Below are positions 35,516 through 49,396 of a stretch of DNA of 64,000 nt, one piece after another. The position numbers and the translations under genes are program-made. Origin of the DNA: Phallus indusiatus. Lineage: Eukaryota > Basidiomycota > Agaricomycetes > Phallales > Phallaceae. The first letter of the stretch is position 1. Every line of letters starts with the position of its first letter. The DNA lies in the NCBI GenBank assembly GCA_027605045.1, contig JAQFWX010000047.1:219646-283645 (forward strand), written 5' to 3'. The notes under the pieces were generated by a model. The model ran no database searches, had not been told where the DNA came from, and saw only the letters and a list, made by a program, of their open reading frames with translations.

Positions 35516-37954
35516 ACTGTATGTTTCTTGCCAGACATGTTATTTCCAAGGCACCTCTCGGGACGGGACTTATGATCTGATTCTATCTTGGTAACAAATG
35601 GCTACGTTTCAGCGAGTCGGAGTATAGAAACTATAATGTGTATCAAGCTTTGAAATCAGTGTATCAACAATACGAGAATGATTGTTCGAATGATCATGTG
35701 AAGGTTTGGAAAAACAAAAACATTTTTTGACACTTTTCTTCGGGCTTGTGTGTTGATGGCCATCAGGTTTTTCTGGCACCTTACAATCCCGAGTCGATCC
35801 TTCCTCAAATTAAATTTATTTCCTACTTGAATAGATCAGAAGTCTCAAAATCTATTCAATTCTTATCTATTGCCTTACGGTCTTGGTCGGCAGCATACAT
35901 CTTGAAGACGAGTGCTAATAGACCTAGGGTATCAAGCGGAAGCCGCATTACACTAATTCCGAACAATGCCGGACCCAGCAGGGCTCGAGTCTGGAACGAA
36001 AACCACTACTTACAAGTTAATGTCAGCTTTTTCTTCTAATGTCGGTAACTATCAACCGACTATCTCTTTTTGAAATTAATAAAAGTACGACCACTCATGA
36101 CCGGCACTTCTCTTGCATAAATGAAACCTAGACCATGACCTATGACTTCTGCTGTCTCTCAGCAATACAACATATACTGCAGTAATTTCTTATTTTGCCC
36201 CTATGCATACATTAACCAAGAGTATTGATCTCTAAAAAAAGTGAACACCGAGGTACGCGTGTTCATTTTAAAGATAACCATGACACAAACGACTGACACT
36301 GTACGTGTCCGTTCATCTACATATGCAATTACAAATATGAACTTGTGCGGGGGAAGGGTCACGATGAAAGTCCGGTCTTAATACAGATATCCACCTTTTC
36401 GTTATCTACTTATTCAAATCATCTTACTTTGAACAATTTCACCTATCGACACTCAGGTCGGTAGACATGATTCCATTAGTCCCCGTTCACATTACGCATC
36501 ACAAAACTTAAAAACCTGTCTATAGTCCTCAAAAGCGACGTGCGGAAAATTAACTGCCACTGTCGTAATCAGGGTCCCCAAAAGGACCCAGATTTCTATA
36601 TCTGAAACGATCCCCCACTTTGTAAAAGAGTTCCATATATGCGGGGGAGTAGACTATACTTGTATTTTTTTTCTCTTTGCGAATACTTGTAACGCCAAGA
36701 TCCAGTGGACGGTGGAAATAACAAGTTCAAGGAGATCAATCTGCGGGGGTCGGCTATGATGTGTTTCAGAGGGCTCAGAATGTTGTGGTGGTGAAGGTGG
36801 CTATTCCGTCCATCGACGGTGCCAGGCTCGCGATCAACAGTGCCGAATGTTGATGCTCATCTTCAGACCGTCCGCTCTCAAAAGGTTGAAGTGACCGATG
36901 CATGCTGAGATGGTGATCAATCGATTTTCGCCTCGAGTTGTTAGTTGAAGTCACAACCATTCATTGGTACAATGAAATTAGCGAGCGACGTGGCATTGAC
37001 ACCTTGAACTCGCAGTACAAGAGGTACTATAATACCAAACTTGAAATCAGCGTTGTAATCAGCAACCAATTCACTAGGATTTTGTTAAACAGTTGTTTCG
37101 AGGTCCAGGTACAGCATTTGATTTTCATAATTAATTGTGTTAGAGCCTGCCGATGGAGGTCCTTTTGTAAACGCTGGAGCTGCCAGTTGTGTCAGGTCAA
37201 GTAGGGGTTTTTCTGATGAGTGAGTGGATAGATTTGATTGGATGAGCGACACGCCGCACTAATTGCATCCTGAAGGGTTCATCAAAGCAGAGGAATTGGC
37301 CGGAGGCGTAATTGAATCATAAATTGCGAATGTATATATAATATAATATATGTTTTATTGCATATATCACCAATTTAGATTATTATACCAGGGTGAGAGG
37401 GAATTAACTGAGGGTCATTTGAGGACATCCCCGATGAGATCTGTCGTCTTGTAATTGCAAGAAAAATAAATAAAACAACTATTTGTCGGGGATCCAGATA
37501 ATGCGAGGCGTGGGTGGGAGATATTTCTGTTCCTCGACACTGTTCCAATGCTAAATGGGCGGTGGGCGGCATATGTATTGTCAAAGTGACGGCGTTCGTC
37601 ATGCGTCATGCTCGGATGCTCTGACTGGCCATGAAGCCCTTTAATAAGAAGGCGGAAGATGGCATAATGACACAGCGATCAGGTTTTTTACTGGTGGGCT
37701 GGCCGACTGAATTCGTACAACTGCGAATTTATGAGTTAATAATCTTCAAATCATAGATGTGATCGCGGGTAAGGAACGCTGAGAATGGTGCGGATGGTCC
37801 AGGCATGATTTTCCCACATGAGGAAAAAGCATCGCTTTTAGTAATTAACCATATACCATCGTCAGCCTAAAGATTTTCTAGTATGTTGGATTGCTCAATG
37901 TCGATTCTTCTCGAAGAAACTTGAGAAGATATAGCCTCGGAGCTTTTCGTATGG

Positions 37955-37980
37955 AGATATATATACGATATATATATAGC
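37955..37980. repeat. AT-rich near-perfect palindrome
   Basis: Alternating TA/AT sequence around a central ACGA, able to form a hairpin. No gene nearby. Confidence 0.5.
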
Positions 37981-38828
37981 AGCCGAAAAACCTGCTATGT
38001 TTAGTCTGGTAGACAGAAAGTACAACTGGTCCGCTTCTGCAGACATGGTGCGCAATATCATCATCATCATCTCTGCCGCAGGGTGACAGCCGGTTAGATT
38101 CTTACCTACCATCTTCGGGGGTTTATTCGTTTTTTTCCGAACTAAAAAAAAATTAAATTGAAAAATAAAATCAAAATCGGTTTATGTTCAGGTACCCCCC
38201 CAACATGACTTTTTAAACTAGGTTACGCGTTCTCCAAAAAAAAAATTTCTCGTTCTTCTGGATATTTCCGAGAGCTTCAAGCCGCTGACCACATTCACAT
38301 TGTTCATCTCTTTCTCATATTGCGTCCATATCTCATATACGCACTTTCCAATCTCGAAGGGGTCGTACGAAACCGACACTGAGAATAGCAAAAGGAGAAA
38401 GAAATAGAAAGTATAGAGAGGGCTTTACAAATTGCTTCCGGATCGGGAACACCCTTCGAGGCCAGGATTAGTCGTGCACAAGTTGTTCTCGGGGCATGGT
38501 GATTTTTTAAAAAAGCAAGGGGTAGACGCACATTTAAGTTGGGGTTCAACGTGTTTTTGCTATAAACCTTGCCATTTACTCTTCCACCCCCCCTTCTCTG
38601 TCTTGCACGCTAACTTTCACACCAATCTTCCCCGCCATAAGTTGCATATTCGCAACATTTAGTAGCGTATTTCCCTCCGAACCTAGGTGTTTTACCCTTT
38701 GTCGCACGTCGTACCATTTGTTTTCGTTTCTAAGTACGTCCATGTGTCTGTTTACTTTCAAAATTAACATTCCACAGCTCAGCCTCGTTCAACTACTCTA
38801 AATATATTACACATAAATACGAATACGA

Positions 38829-41800
38829 ATGGACGCATCTGCCTGGAAGCGAGGTCTGATTGATGAAGACGAGGAGTTGAATATGAAGTGGCCGCTATCG
38901 TCTTTGCAAATAGGTGGAAATAGTGGTAGTTTGGTCAGCCCTTTGACGGTTGACAACGCTTTTTCAAAGTTTTTGCAATCTTCGCCAATCGCGGAAGTGG
39001 ACGAAGAAGCGAATGCCAGCTTTTTCACCGGGGCGCTTGACAGACTAAGGAGGTTTGAAGCCACCAATGTCAATACAGTCCCTAGTCCCCCACCTCCGCC
39101 GGTACCAAGCAAAGACATCACCACTACTACCGATATTACTACTGCTCCTCCTCAAGATCCGAACGCGCCGCCACCAACACCTCCACCACGAGTTCCGAGT
39201 AAAGAGGCGGTAACAGCGGATGTATCAGGACAATTCAACGATATTTCTCCATCATCAGATGGAAGACTACCAGCATTGCAGACACGTTCTGAGCCGTCAA
39301 CTCCTTTGCGAATTGGCCAAATGAAATCCGACGGTTATAGCGAGAACTTCTCGGATCTATTGAGTCAACAAACGCGAGGAATAACGCGACCGTTGCCACG
39401 CCGGACGGTGTCGATATCAGCCACGAGGATGCGATTGAAGCTTGATATAGTGCCTCCTGCTAGCCCCGCACTGAAGCGAGCATCGACGGTGCACGCACCA
39501 GCGTCACCATTGGTGGTCACGCCAGAATCAAGGCCCATGAGTGCGCACAGTCCGATAAATGATGACGTTGTTGGAGAATTACCCCGAAATCTGAATCTTG
39601 CGGAGAACACGAGATTTGTCGGTCCAGAACGTGGACGCACGGGGATCTTTTCCCGACCCACGTCCCCTGCACGCGAAGAGCACATTGTCAGGAAAAAAGT
39701 GGCGCCCGAATTCTCTGCTGCTACTGCTGCTACATTATCTGGACCACCACTACCTTCGCCCTCGCCCTCGTCCACACCCACGTTGACCAGAAAACGAGCC
39801 ATCAGCAGATCGAGATCGCGAAAACAGCTATCGACGAAGAGTCGACCAACCACACCTGGAAACAACGACGTTACTGCTACCACTACCACTACTCCTGTTG
39901 CTACCGCTACTGCTACTGCTACTGCTACTGCTGCTCCTCCAGCTACACCCAACGGAAGCAGATTTTTAGAGACATTGCCCGCTGCCGCTGTGACAAGCTC
40001 CGTTACACCCCTCGGTGAGTTTTTTTAACACGAAAGCCCAGATCCTTTTTTTTTTTGGTGTTTCGTTTTTTTTTTGGACTGGAAACCCAAGAATTGTGTG
40101 GGTCCATATGGTGGTCCGAGGGATCCGTCCCTCTCGATTTTTCAAACTCAGCTCGGTGTGGGAGTCGTTTTTATATTAGCGCTCGAGCTTAGCTCCCTCC
40201 TTACCCCTTCTCATATTATTTCACCCTTCGCCGTTTTCCTCCCCTTCCTCCTCTTTTCTACGATTTAAGACGTTCTTTGCGTCTCTTTTACGAAACTGCG
40301 CGTTGTCGCACTGCCAGAATTTCTACAACTGACAATGTCACATTTTGCAGACGAAACTAACACGCCTGATCGCGACGAGTCAAATAACATCCCCGAACAA
40401 GCACATCCTCGTGTTCTGACTGCCAAGGCCCTTCCCGCATTTTCTGAGCATTCCAAGGCAATATTGTCTCCAGAATCTGTCCAACTAGACACATCATTGA
40501 CTCCGCAAGCTCATCACATTCATCTAACGGAGATAGCGACGCGTACCGGCCATAGTCACACGAGCTCGACGATTTCCCTCCGCTCCCGAAGTCAGTCCGT
40601 GCCTGTTGCATATCCTTCAATGTCACCTTCTCCACCAAAACCACCACTGCCAACCTTGAATTCCTCCCCCGTTGTACCAACCTCGACACCAGCAGAACAC
40701 CCCATCGAGGCATACCCTCCCCTTACCCCCGTTACCCCACCGCCTTCCTTCGCTCGTCCCCCAAAGTTGCCAATCCATGGCCAATACCCAGATCCAGCCG
40801 GGTTCCCTAGTCCTCCATCATATCCGCCAGTTCCAGGCTTGGTTGCTTCTGGTTCTTCCAGCACTTCCGCACGTTCCAGTGCGTACACTTCTTCAGGCGC
40901 AAGTGCGCCTTTGTCTTCCACAGACCTCTCGACCTTAGGCGCCGGATTCGGGTCATTTGAAAATAGAGAAGAGTCCCATGAAATGCCTTATGTTGAAGAC
41001 AAGGAATGGGAGCTTGGCTCTGCCATTACGGGCGATAACGCCATGCCTTCGTCCTATTCCACTTCAGCATCCTATTCGCGCCCATTAGTCCGAGAAGCCT
41101 CAGAAGGCTCAATTGGTCGTTTGCCATTTGCAATCAACAGCAGCACCGCAGTTGCGACAGTAGCCAATTCCTCTCCTACTTGGTTGAATGACCACTATCC
41201 ATCATCAATTCATAACGGCAATGGCCATGGCATTAATCCGAGACTTGACGGTGTGTTTTTCTTTTTCAGACTCTTCGTTTATTTTCCATCCACGAGGCAT
41301 CCTCGGAGAGCCTTACAAAATTTATCCCTTCATCCATTCAATCATATTCTTTTCCCGCGAACAAACCCATTTCCTTCTTCCTCCGTTATAATAAAAATTT
41401 TATGGGCGCCAATTTTAAATTTAGCGTTCGTTGACGCCCAGGTCACGAATTTTTTCCTCCCTTCTCTCGAGTTGCCCAATCATCGCGTGCCTGGCTTTTT
41501 TACTGACATAATAATAATACGCCTTTTATTTCATGCAGGCTCGCCCACTCCGTTTGTTCGGTCAGATCAATATTACAAACGATCTCTGCCTTCGACCTGG
41601 AGAAATGCTGAAGATTGCGACACAGATCCAGAGCACGATCAATCGGAATCTCACCCTTCACTACCTCTAGTTATGAACTATATTTCTCAGCGTGCTCGTG
41701 CAGGCACTGCCCCCAGCTCTCGAAGCGCAAGCATGAGCGGTCTTACGAGCGCCAGTGAGGATGAAACGGACGCCGATGAATATCCCTACCCCATTCAAGA

Positions 41801-44800
41801 GATTAATGAGGAGGACGAAGAGGCCCGAACAGCCGCAATAGTCGTTGCTGAAGAGGGTCGTGGTTTGATTGTACATGGTGAGGGTCAGGATGTGAGTGCC
41901 GTAAATATACCAAATGGTGAGCTTTGTTTCTCGTTGCTTTTTCATCACCATCAAATTTTGATTTTCCAAAAAAAAACACATCGTTCGTAGGCACCACACA
42001 TTTGTTGCTCACGTCGTCAGTAACACCCAGTTTGATTCCCTCGCTACTATCCCAGACTTTACCCAACATCGCCCAAACACTTTTGGCACTGGATATATCA
42101 AATAATCATCTGGGAGTCCTACCACCCGCCTTGGCACATTGTACACAGCTTACGGAATTGAACATTGCGAATAATCCGCTACATGCTCTCCCTTCCTGGC
42201 TGAGCAATTTAGAAGATTTACGCGTGCTCATCGCTGACGCCACGGGAATAAGTACGTCGTTTCCTTTTTTTTTCACTATGGTGATTGCGTTTGTATACTA
42301 ATCCATTCTGGGAAACGCGTTCTTCAGCCACGCTTCCTTCCGAATTGGCTGCATTGAAGGCGCTCAACGTTCTGTCGATCCGTCGGAATAAGATGATGTC
42401 ATTACCCCCATGGCTGGCGTTTCTAACTACTTTGGAACAGCTGGAGGTTGAGGGCAATCCGTTCCAAGGGCCATGGAAAGCGTTGCTATCTCCGCTCATT
42501 ACTGCGCGACAGTTAATGCAGCCTAATAATCAAAATACTTCATCAAACGAATCTCTCAAGTCCAAGGCTATCTATCCTCGCCGCGATCATTCCCTGTATG
42601 GTCCGGGTCTATCTATGTATGCTGATACATCCACTTCCCATCTGAGTATCCTACACGCGGACCCTCGTCCTCAAATTTTAACGCCTAGTTCAGCTTCCTT
42701 CACCAACATGAGCTCCGAGTCTGAATCACCATCAATACCCATGGGTACGACAGATCAAGAAATGTCAAATGGGCGGCGGTTTATTTCCGAAGAAGAGGAC
42801 AACACAATTGTTCCGCGCATTTTAACATCATCATCCAAAACTTCGTTACCTGTTCTATCACCTGGCTTGACGCCCCCTCCGATTTCGCCAGCTCCGCTTA
42901 CTGGAAATTCTCAGCTTTCATTCTCAACATCGCTAAACTCACCTTCATTACTTCCTTATACATCTTCCCCCGTCAGCCCAAGTCAACATAATAGTAGCAG
43001 CGATATCGAAGAAGCACTGGCAGACATTGGCAAAAATACGCCCAATCCTATTCAACGAGTGCCCACCTTTTCAGTTTCGGATCGACGTACTCCTTCACCT
43101 TATCTTCGTCCGCTGTCGCGTAATAAGTCAACGCCAAGTCGATCTCGCCTTAGTGCGGGCAGTGCCAATGGATCTATTGCTACATTCATTGCGGACCAAG
43201 GAAATTCTCGGAGTCGCACGTCTTCGGCCGCATCGCAACGTCCTCTTACAGATTATACTAGTTCTCGATATAATCAACGCAGTGTAGAAGACTCTGGGTA
43301 CTATGGAAGCGCGACTGAATACGGTAGCTATCAACGTCAGTCCGAAGGTAGCGACTTCTTTGGCGGGTTGCGATCAAGTGATACAGGAGCGTCATCGTCC
43401 AAGATGGATACTACCGAAGAAGAGAGGAAGAAGGAACTGCGGAGGATGCGAAGCGCTGATGAGTTGAGACGTGCTCTTGAACCTGTTATTGGACCTAGTG
43501 AACCTATGGCTCCTGCAGTCGAAAACGACGACGACGACAATGGAGGTGAGACCACAGAGACGGATAGACGGCCACCTTTCTTCGCTCAAAAATTAGATAC
43601 TCGTCCCAAACTGAGTCAACTTCACACAACTGATATCGGTACGGTTGGTCCTGCCTCTTCCATCATCTTGAACGATCGACTTTCCGCGAAAAAGTATTCC
43701 AGTCTCAGCGCTGCACAAGGTCTATCGGGCACATCTGTACAAAGGCGGAGACCGACTCTTGGCGAAGGCTTTTTCGATGCTGATGCTGGCGTAGAAGCCG
43801 ATGGCGAAGACGAGGAAAAACGCAAGACACAAGTGTTTAGTGGTAGTAGTTCTACTTTAGGAAAAGCCGAAACCCCTCAGAAGCAGCCGAAAGGTAAATG
43901 GGGATTCTTGAAGAAGATGAGTATGGGGCGTATGCGCCCGGATCCGCCTGTTCCTCGTTTACCTCAGCCGTACGGTTCGTTGTCATCACGATCAACACAA
44001 GCATCTCCTGAGAGTGCTGTTGCCCCTCGACCTCAGTTACCTTCCACTCCCGTCTCAGCTAACTCGATTTCCTCACGCCCCCGTGCTGCAACGCGCAACG
44101 TCCTCAGTCCAATGCCACCTCTCTCTGCTGGACCATCAAGGGGCTCTACTCCAATCAACACTGTTCCACAAAGCCCATCACTTACTGTTCCTCCCGCTAC
44201 ATCTCGTGCTGCGAAACGCAGAAGCTTCCTTCCACTTGACGGACCGCCGTCTCTGAACATCCCTATCCCTACGACATCACCCTTTTTCACCGAAGAGCTC
44301 ATAACACCATTAGAAGAAACGGAAGAGGAACAAACTAAAGTTTTAGGAGAGCAAAGACCGACTTCTCAAGCCGCCGAAGGACTTGTTTCAGCCGAGACAG
44401 AAAATAACAACAATAACAATAATACACAAACACAACAGCAACACAGTCAAGCACGCGCGTTGAGAAGCGTCATGGCTTATCTTCGGGATATGTCTGATCT
44501 CACTGCTGCGAGTGCGACTGGCGTAGGAAATATGCCTAGTGCTATGCCGTCTTCAGCTAGTTTAGCCAACCCCTCTTCATCGGATGGAGCTGATGCGCGA
44601 GCACGACGGCCGACGATTGCTGATAGTAGATCAGTTTCCGAGTTTACCGGTTCCCCTCTTTCCACATATACTGACGAGTCGAGGATGAATACTATGAGTA
44701 TTGTAACGACGGATAGTAATGGAAGTAAAGGAGAGGAGGATCGTAAATATAAAGAAGACAAGTCGAGGCGGGTGAAAATTATTAAAGAGATTGTTCAGTA

Positions 44801-46394
44801 TGTTTTTCTTTTATTGCGCCTTTTTGCATATTTTAGGTTGCTGACGGTTTTTCTATAGAACGGAGCGAACATATGTTCAAGGCTTACAAGAGCTTATTGA
44901 TATATATGTCAAACCTGCCGCTGTTCCAATTAACACCTTCGCCGCGACAAAAGAGACCGTTATTCCTCAGCAAGAGCGTAAAATGGTTTTCAATGGTCTT
45001 GATTCTTTACATACTTTCCACACTCAGAGTTTCCTCCCTGCTTTGGAACGAGCTGCCAAATCGATAGTGCCAGAGTCCAAGAAAGATAAGTTCGGTAAAC
45101 CAGAAGCAGATCCCGAGGTTCCTACGGAAATCTCTATGAATGCGGCTGTGGCTATTGCTCATGTGTTTGTGTCATATGCCGCCTTCATGAAGATGTATTC
45201 CACATATATAAAGTGCGTACTGAAACCTTGTTTTCGTTGCTTAATCTAATCTAATACTTCTTTCTCTAGTAACTTTGACAACGCTTTCGAGAGGTTGAAA
45301 CAATGGACACAGGATCGTAGAGTACCGGGGTCATCGGTGACCTCACCTAATGCAAGCACGGTACACCTTGCAGGCCCTGGAAGTAATACCGCCAATTCGA
45401 GCGAGAGTAATTCACCGGGTCTTCAACCACTCACTTCAAGTCAACGGAAACGTATTAAACAATACCTAAAGCGCTGTCGAATGAGTCCAAACCACTCTCA
45501 AATCAGTTTAGAAGCATACCTTTTATTGCCCGTTCAACGAATACCCCGATATCGCATGCTGGTATGATTCCTTTTATGCGCTGTTTAGAGTTCAAAGATT
45601 TATGAATTGTTTTTGTTTTCCAGCTGGATGAATTGGTTCGTTGTACTCCGCCGAAACCCGAATTACCATCGGATGTTATGGAGAAGGCGCTATCAGAAAT
45701 AGCGTCGCTTGCCAATAACATGAATGAAGGAAAACGGGAAGCGGAATCTCGTAGGCGGCTTGTGCAATGGCAATCACGAATAAGGGGCAAATTCCCCAGC
45801 CCTCTAGTGCAACCTCATAGGTACGTGTTCTCAACTTCTAACCCTCGCTCAATGCCGCCGTAACTCATTCATATTTTCTTCCTTCCTTAGACGTTTAATT
45901 ATGGATGGGTCTTTGACGCTAACACGTGTAGTCCGGAAAACATCCATGACCTTCGATGTGGCTACTCCTGGAAGTGACGCGGCCACTGTTCAAATTGAAT
46001 GTCTTGCGCCTGAGGAAACACCTCGTTCTTTGGTTGGCATTCTTTGCAATGATTTACTGGTTCTTTGCAAAGATCCTTCGGGCGGGCAAGATCCAACTGC
46101 ACAGGTCGACCTTTGGGCCGTACTACGAATGCAAACTCGACCCGTACCGGCGAGTATCACTCAAGGCAATTGTAAGCGTTTAAGCTGTTTATATTCTCGA
46201 ATCATCCGTACTAAAGGGTCTTGTAGCTTTGCGTATTGTCGATAACAAAGCAATTCTTTATTTCGACGCACCATCTACATCACAAGCTCTGACATGGTGT
46301 CGAGGTATGCGCAGCCTCGAATCATTCTTTTAGAACATGTATTGACTAGCTCTTATTAGCTATTAACATGCACATTCCCCTCACGTTCACGTAG
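38829..46394 (+). CDS. LRR-RhoGEF-PH domain protein, very large
   Basis: Predicted guanine nucleotide exchange factor for Rho-family GTPases. Seen in order: ATG 38829 (MDASAWKRGLIDEDEELN); a long Pro/Ser/Thr-rich disordered region with polyproline runs; 335-nt intron 40016-40350; more disordered sequence; leucine-rich repeats (about 42000-42470: LLALDISNNHLGVLPPALAH, LTELNIANNPLHALPSWLSN, LNVLSIRRNKMMSLPPWLAF, LEQLEVEGNPFQGPW). Then a roughly 750-residue Ser-rich stretch, a DH domain (about 44780-45790: KEIVQTERTYVQGLQELIDI, ISLEAYLLLPVQRIPRYRML) and a PH domain (about 45895-46394: RLIMDGSLTLTRVV, LVGILCNDLLVLCK). Stop 46392-46394. The order LRR-DH-PH is seen in basidiomycete RhoGEFs. Total about 2,000 residues. 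Which GTPase it activates cannot be told. Confidence 0.88.
39895..39945 (+). repeat. Coding ACT/GCT trinucleotide repeat
   Basis: Tandem GCTACT-type codons within the RhoGEF disordered region, giving alternating Ala-Thr. Likely length-polymorphic. Confidence 0.75.
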
Positions 46395-46888
46395 TCTTAT
46401 TCACGCTCCTTTCAATGTTTCTTCTTTACATCATTATTTTATTTGGCTTGACTCATCGCGCCGTCGCGTCCACTCCTGCATCCTTTTCTTTCTTCAGTTT
46501 CTTTCTTTCTCTTTTTTCCTCATCTCATGCACGCACTCATTGTATTTCTGTTGATTTCACGCTCCTTGATTTTTTTTATGCAATACTGCTTTTTTTCCTT
46601 CTCCCTCGCCGGTCTAATACTGTACACTTGACCTGCTTGTACTCCGGCAATATCTGCACGTGGTACTTGTATACAAATGCGCTATGCTTTTTTTACCTAG
46701 AGGAAAATTAAATAATAAATCTTGTTTAATCTGTGAAAAGACGTCTGGGTTCGGGAAATTTTTTTGAAAGACCGTCGGAATCTTCCCTGCCGCCCATGAC
46801 GTTGATTTGAATACGTTCTTTCAAAAACTTCACCAAGCTCTAAACATGAGATCAGCCGGTTGAACCAATCTTTTACGGTAGACCTGAT
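46395..46888. other. Intergenic, pyrimidine-rich 3' region
   Basis: About 490 bp between the RhoGEF stop and the UbiB-kinase start. TTCTTTC/TTTCTT-rich at 46480-46600. It presumably holds the RhoGEF 3' UTR and the next promoter. Confidence 0.5.
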
Positions 46889-49396
46889 ATGATATTTTTA
46901 TCGGTGAGCCAAACAAATATTCCAGTTTGATCTATGCTACATCTTTTGATGCCATTAGTTAACACCCAACAAGCCTACTGCTACATTCCGTCTCGTGAAC
47001 TCACACTTGCTGCAAAGATGCCAGCGGAGAGCATTTCATAAAATCCACCCTAGGGATACAACATTTTCACCCAAACAGTCACGACCATTATCTTCGACAA
47101 AATTGAATTCCTATGCCAGGCGTGTACCAAAGATAAAGCGGCCAGTCTTGTGGTTTGTACCAGTATTCGGATTCGCTTCGATTTATTTTTATCCGAAAAA
47201 GTCAAAGTCGACTATCGATGGTATATTCTCTTCACCAACTATCATTCCGTGCCAGGAACAACATAAGACATCGAAACCAGCGTTCATATCATCGCCATAT
47301 GAAGATCTAGATAGCCGGACACTTTGGAGAAAAGTTAGGAAATTCCTTTCGGTGCATGTCATCGAGCCAGTGTCGACACTGGGGCGCTTTCTATACCTTT
47401 GCGTGCTTTTTATTCCCGTTTTTGTAGCCTCGCCGATGCTTTTAATCGGCTCTCGGAACGGGAAGAAGGTCTTGAGCAGGCGAGATAGGATCTTTAAACA
47501 TCGGCGGGCACATATCGAAGGGGAACGCTGGGGGGCACTCTGGTGGTATGACTTTCTAATTCGTCAGATGCAGAGGGCTGGGCCTACATTCATAAAGGTA
47601 AAGAATCTTTAGTTGCCTTCCGCTTTTATCATTTGAATTCACGCATGGACAACTAGTTGGCGCAATGGGCGGGCTCCAGGGCAGATCTATTTCCCGATGC
47701 TCTTTGTGAAAGAATGGGAACTTTACACTCAAACGTCCGACCGCATTCTTTGAGCCACACGAAGCATGTTATTGAGACAGTCTTCAATCGTCCTTTTGAC
47801 CAAGTTTTTGAAGAATTTGATGCAGTTCCAATTGGTGTCGGTGCTATTGCACAGGTAATACTTACTTTTCCGTTTCCAAAGCTCCATATTGAACTGTCTT
47901 CTTTCAGGTGTATCGTGCCAAGTTACATCACAACCTACTACCGCCTTCATACCTAGATCCAAAAAGACCATCTAATAGAACATTACAAACCATAACCACA
48001 GGCTCGGAATTACCGCCAGTGGTGCCAACGGCTCATGTAGCCATCAAGATTCAACATCCCAATGTAGCAAAAACAATACAGCGAGATCTCACTATCATTT
48101 CCTTTTTCGCACAAGCATTGTCGCTGATCCCCGGAATGAAGTGGATATCGTTACCCGAAGAAGTCGAAGTCTTTGGACGGATGATGCATGAACAACTTGA
48201 TCTTCGCATAGAAGCTCGCAATCTTAAGAGGTTCGAAGAAAACTTTGCATCCCGGAGAGCCGCCGTTTCATTCCCTCGACCATTAGACAACTATACAACA
48301 CAAGAAGTACTTGTTGAAGAGTATGAGAATGCGCTTCCTTTAAAGGCCTTTCTAAAGCACGGCGGAGGCCCCTTTGACGATGTCATTGCTGAATCGGGCC
48401 TTGAAGCTTTTCTGGTAAGTTCCGTGAATCATCTGCATCATTTGTGTGTCTTATACGCACCGCCTTAGAAAATGCTTTTATTGGACAATTTCGTTCATTC
48501 GGATTTACATCCAGGGAATATCATGATCAAGTTCTACAAGCCCTCCACGAGCTTTCTCGTCCGAAGCACACTCTCGTCACTCTTCAGGACTTCACCACCG
48601 ACAGACGAGTTTTCCACTGAGGCTGGAGAAAGCATAGTCAATCGTCTTCGGTCCGTCATGTCCGACACCTCGACATGGCGTAATGAACTCAATAAGGTCT
48701 ACGCCGATGGATACCAACCCGAGCTGATATTCATAGATGCCGGCCTAGTCACCACGCTGGACACGGACAATCGAAGAAACTTTCTGGATTTATTCAGGGC
48801 AATTGCAGAATTCGATGGTTATCGAGCCGGTCGACTTATGGTTGAAAGATGTCGTTCGCCAGAACTTGCAGTCGATCCCGAGACGTTTGCACTAAAAATG
48901 CAACATTTGGTCTTGAACGTGAAAGCGAAAACTTTCTCACTGGCTAAAATCAAGATATCAGAAGTTCTGACTGATGTCCTGAGATCCGTTCGACAGCATC
49001 ATGTCAAAATGGAAGGCGACTTCATTAATACGGTTTTAGCCGTTTTGCTATTAGAAGGAATCGGGCGACAGTTGAATCCCAATTTGGACTTGTTCAAGAG
49101 CTCGCTGCCCATCCTTAGATTATTAGGCAAACAAATGGCCGCTCAAGAGAAGATGAATATGATTAACACTGAAAACCTCGACCCAATGCTCAAGGTAACA
49201 GTCTAAGTTCAAACTGCCTTGCTTGTAGTTCTAATCCTTTTTTTCAGTTCTGGGTTTGGATCGAAGCTAGAGAACTGGTATCATCGGCTATTGTTAACAT
49301 AGACGACTCTATCAGATATGATTTGTAAGTCCCAGTCTTGTGTTCCTTTTACGGAAAACCTCTGACAGCTTGTATAGGTTAACTCCCAATGTCTGA
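46889..49396 (+). CDS. Mitochondrial UbiB/ABC1 kinase-like protein, Cqd1/ADCK2 type
   Basis: Atypical UbiB-family protein; Cqd1 and ADCK2 act at the mitochondrial inner membrane in coenzyme Q and phospholipid homeostasis. Seen: basic N-terminus (LLQRCQRRAFHKIHP), a membrane helix (LYLCVLFIPVFVASPMLLIG), the KxGQ-like motif as AGPTFIKLAQWAGSRADLFP, the A-rich-loop equivalent VPIGVGAIAQVYRAKL, VAIKIQHPNVAKTIQRDL, FVHSDLHPGNIMIKF (catalytic HxDxxxxN) and ELIFIDAGLVTTLD (DFG-like). Stop 49394-49396. No ATG lies in frame at the 5' end of the first long exon; a 15-nt exon 46889-46903 (MIFLS) with intron 46904-46958 restores one and gives a mitochondrial-style leader. The Gly of KxGQ is Ala here. 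Assignment to the ADCK2/Cqd1 branch rests on the QWAGSRADLFP context and the GAIAQ loop. Confidence 0.85.

Larger units (their letters stand above)
34870..38828. other. Gene-poor gap upstream of the RhoGEF gene
   Basis: About 4 kb without a gene I can support. Open frames are short and unspliceable by eye. Notable: a GC-rich island with CpG clusters (about 35395-35515) in an otherwise AT-rich stretch, an AT dinucleotide palindrome near 37955-37980, and pyrimidine/TATA-like AT sequence at 37330-37370. The right end should hold the RhoGEF promoter and a pyrimidine-rich 5' leader. Confidence 0.5.

Noticed and set aside
35746..36039. 97-codon plus-strand frame
   Set aside because: No family resemblance, no splice context, isolated in a gene-poor AT-rich stretch.
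36244..36266. GAACAC...GTGTTC inverted repeat as a terminator or mobile-element end
   Set aside because: Only a six-base stem and no partner or target-site duplication.
36775..36960. 61-codon minus-strand frame considered as a mating-pheromone precursor
   Set aside because: No C-terminal CaaX motif and no receptor gene nearby.
39365..39952. 195-codon minus-strand open frame with Val/Ala/Gly runs
   Set aside because: Antisense shadow of the RhoGEF disordered exon; the Val/Ala runs are the reverse complement of the Thr/Ala codon repeat.
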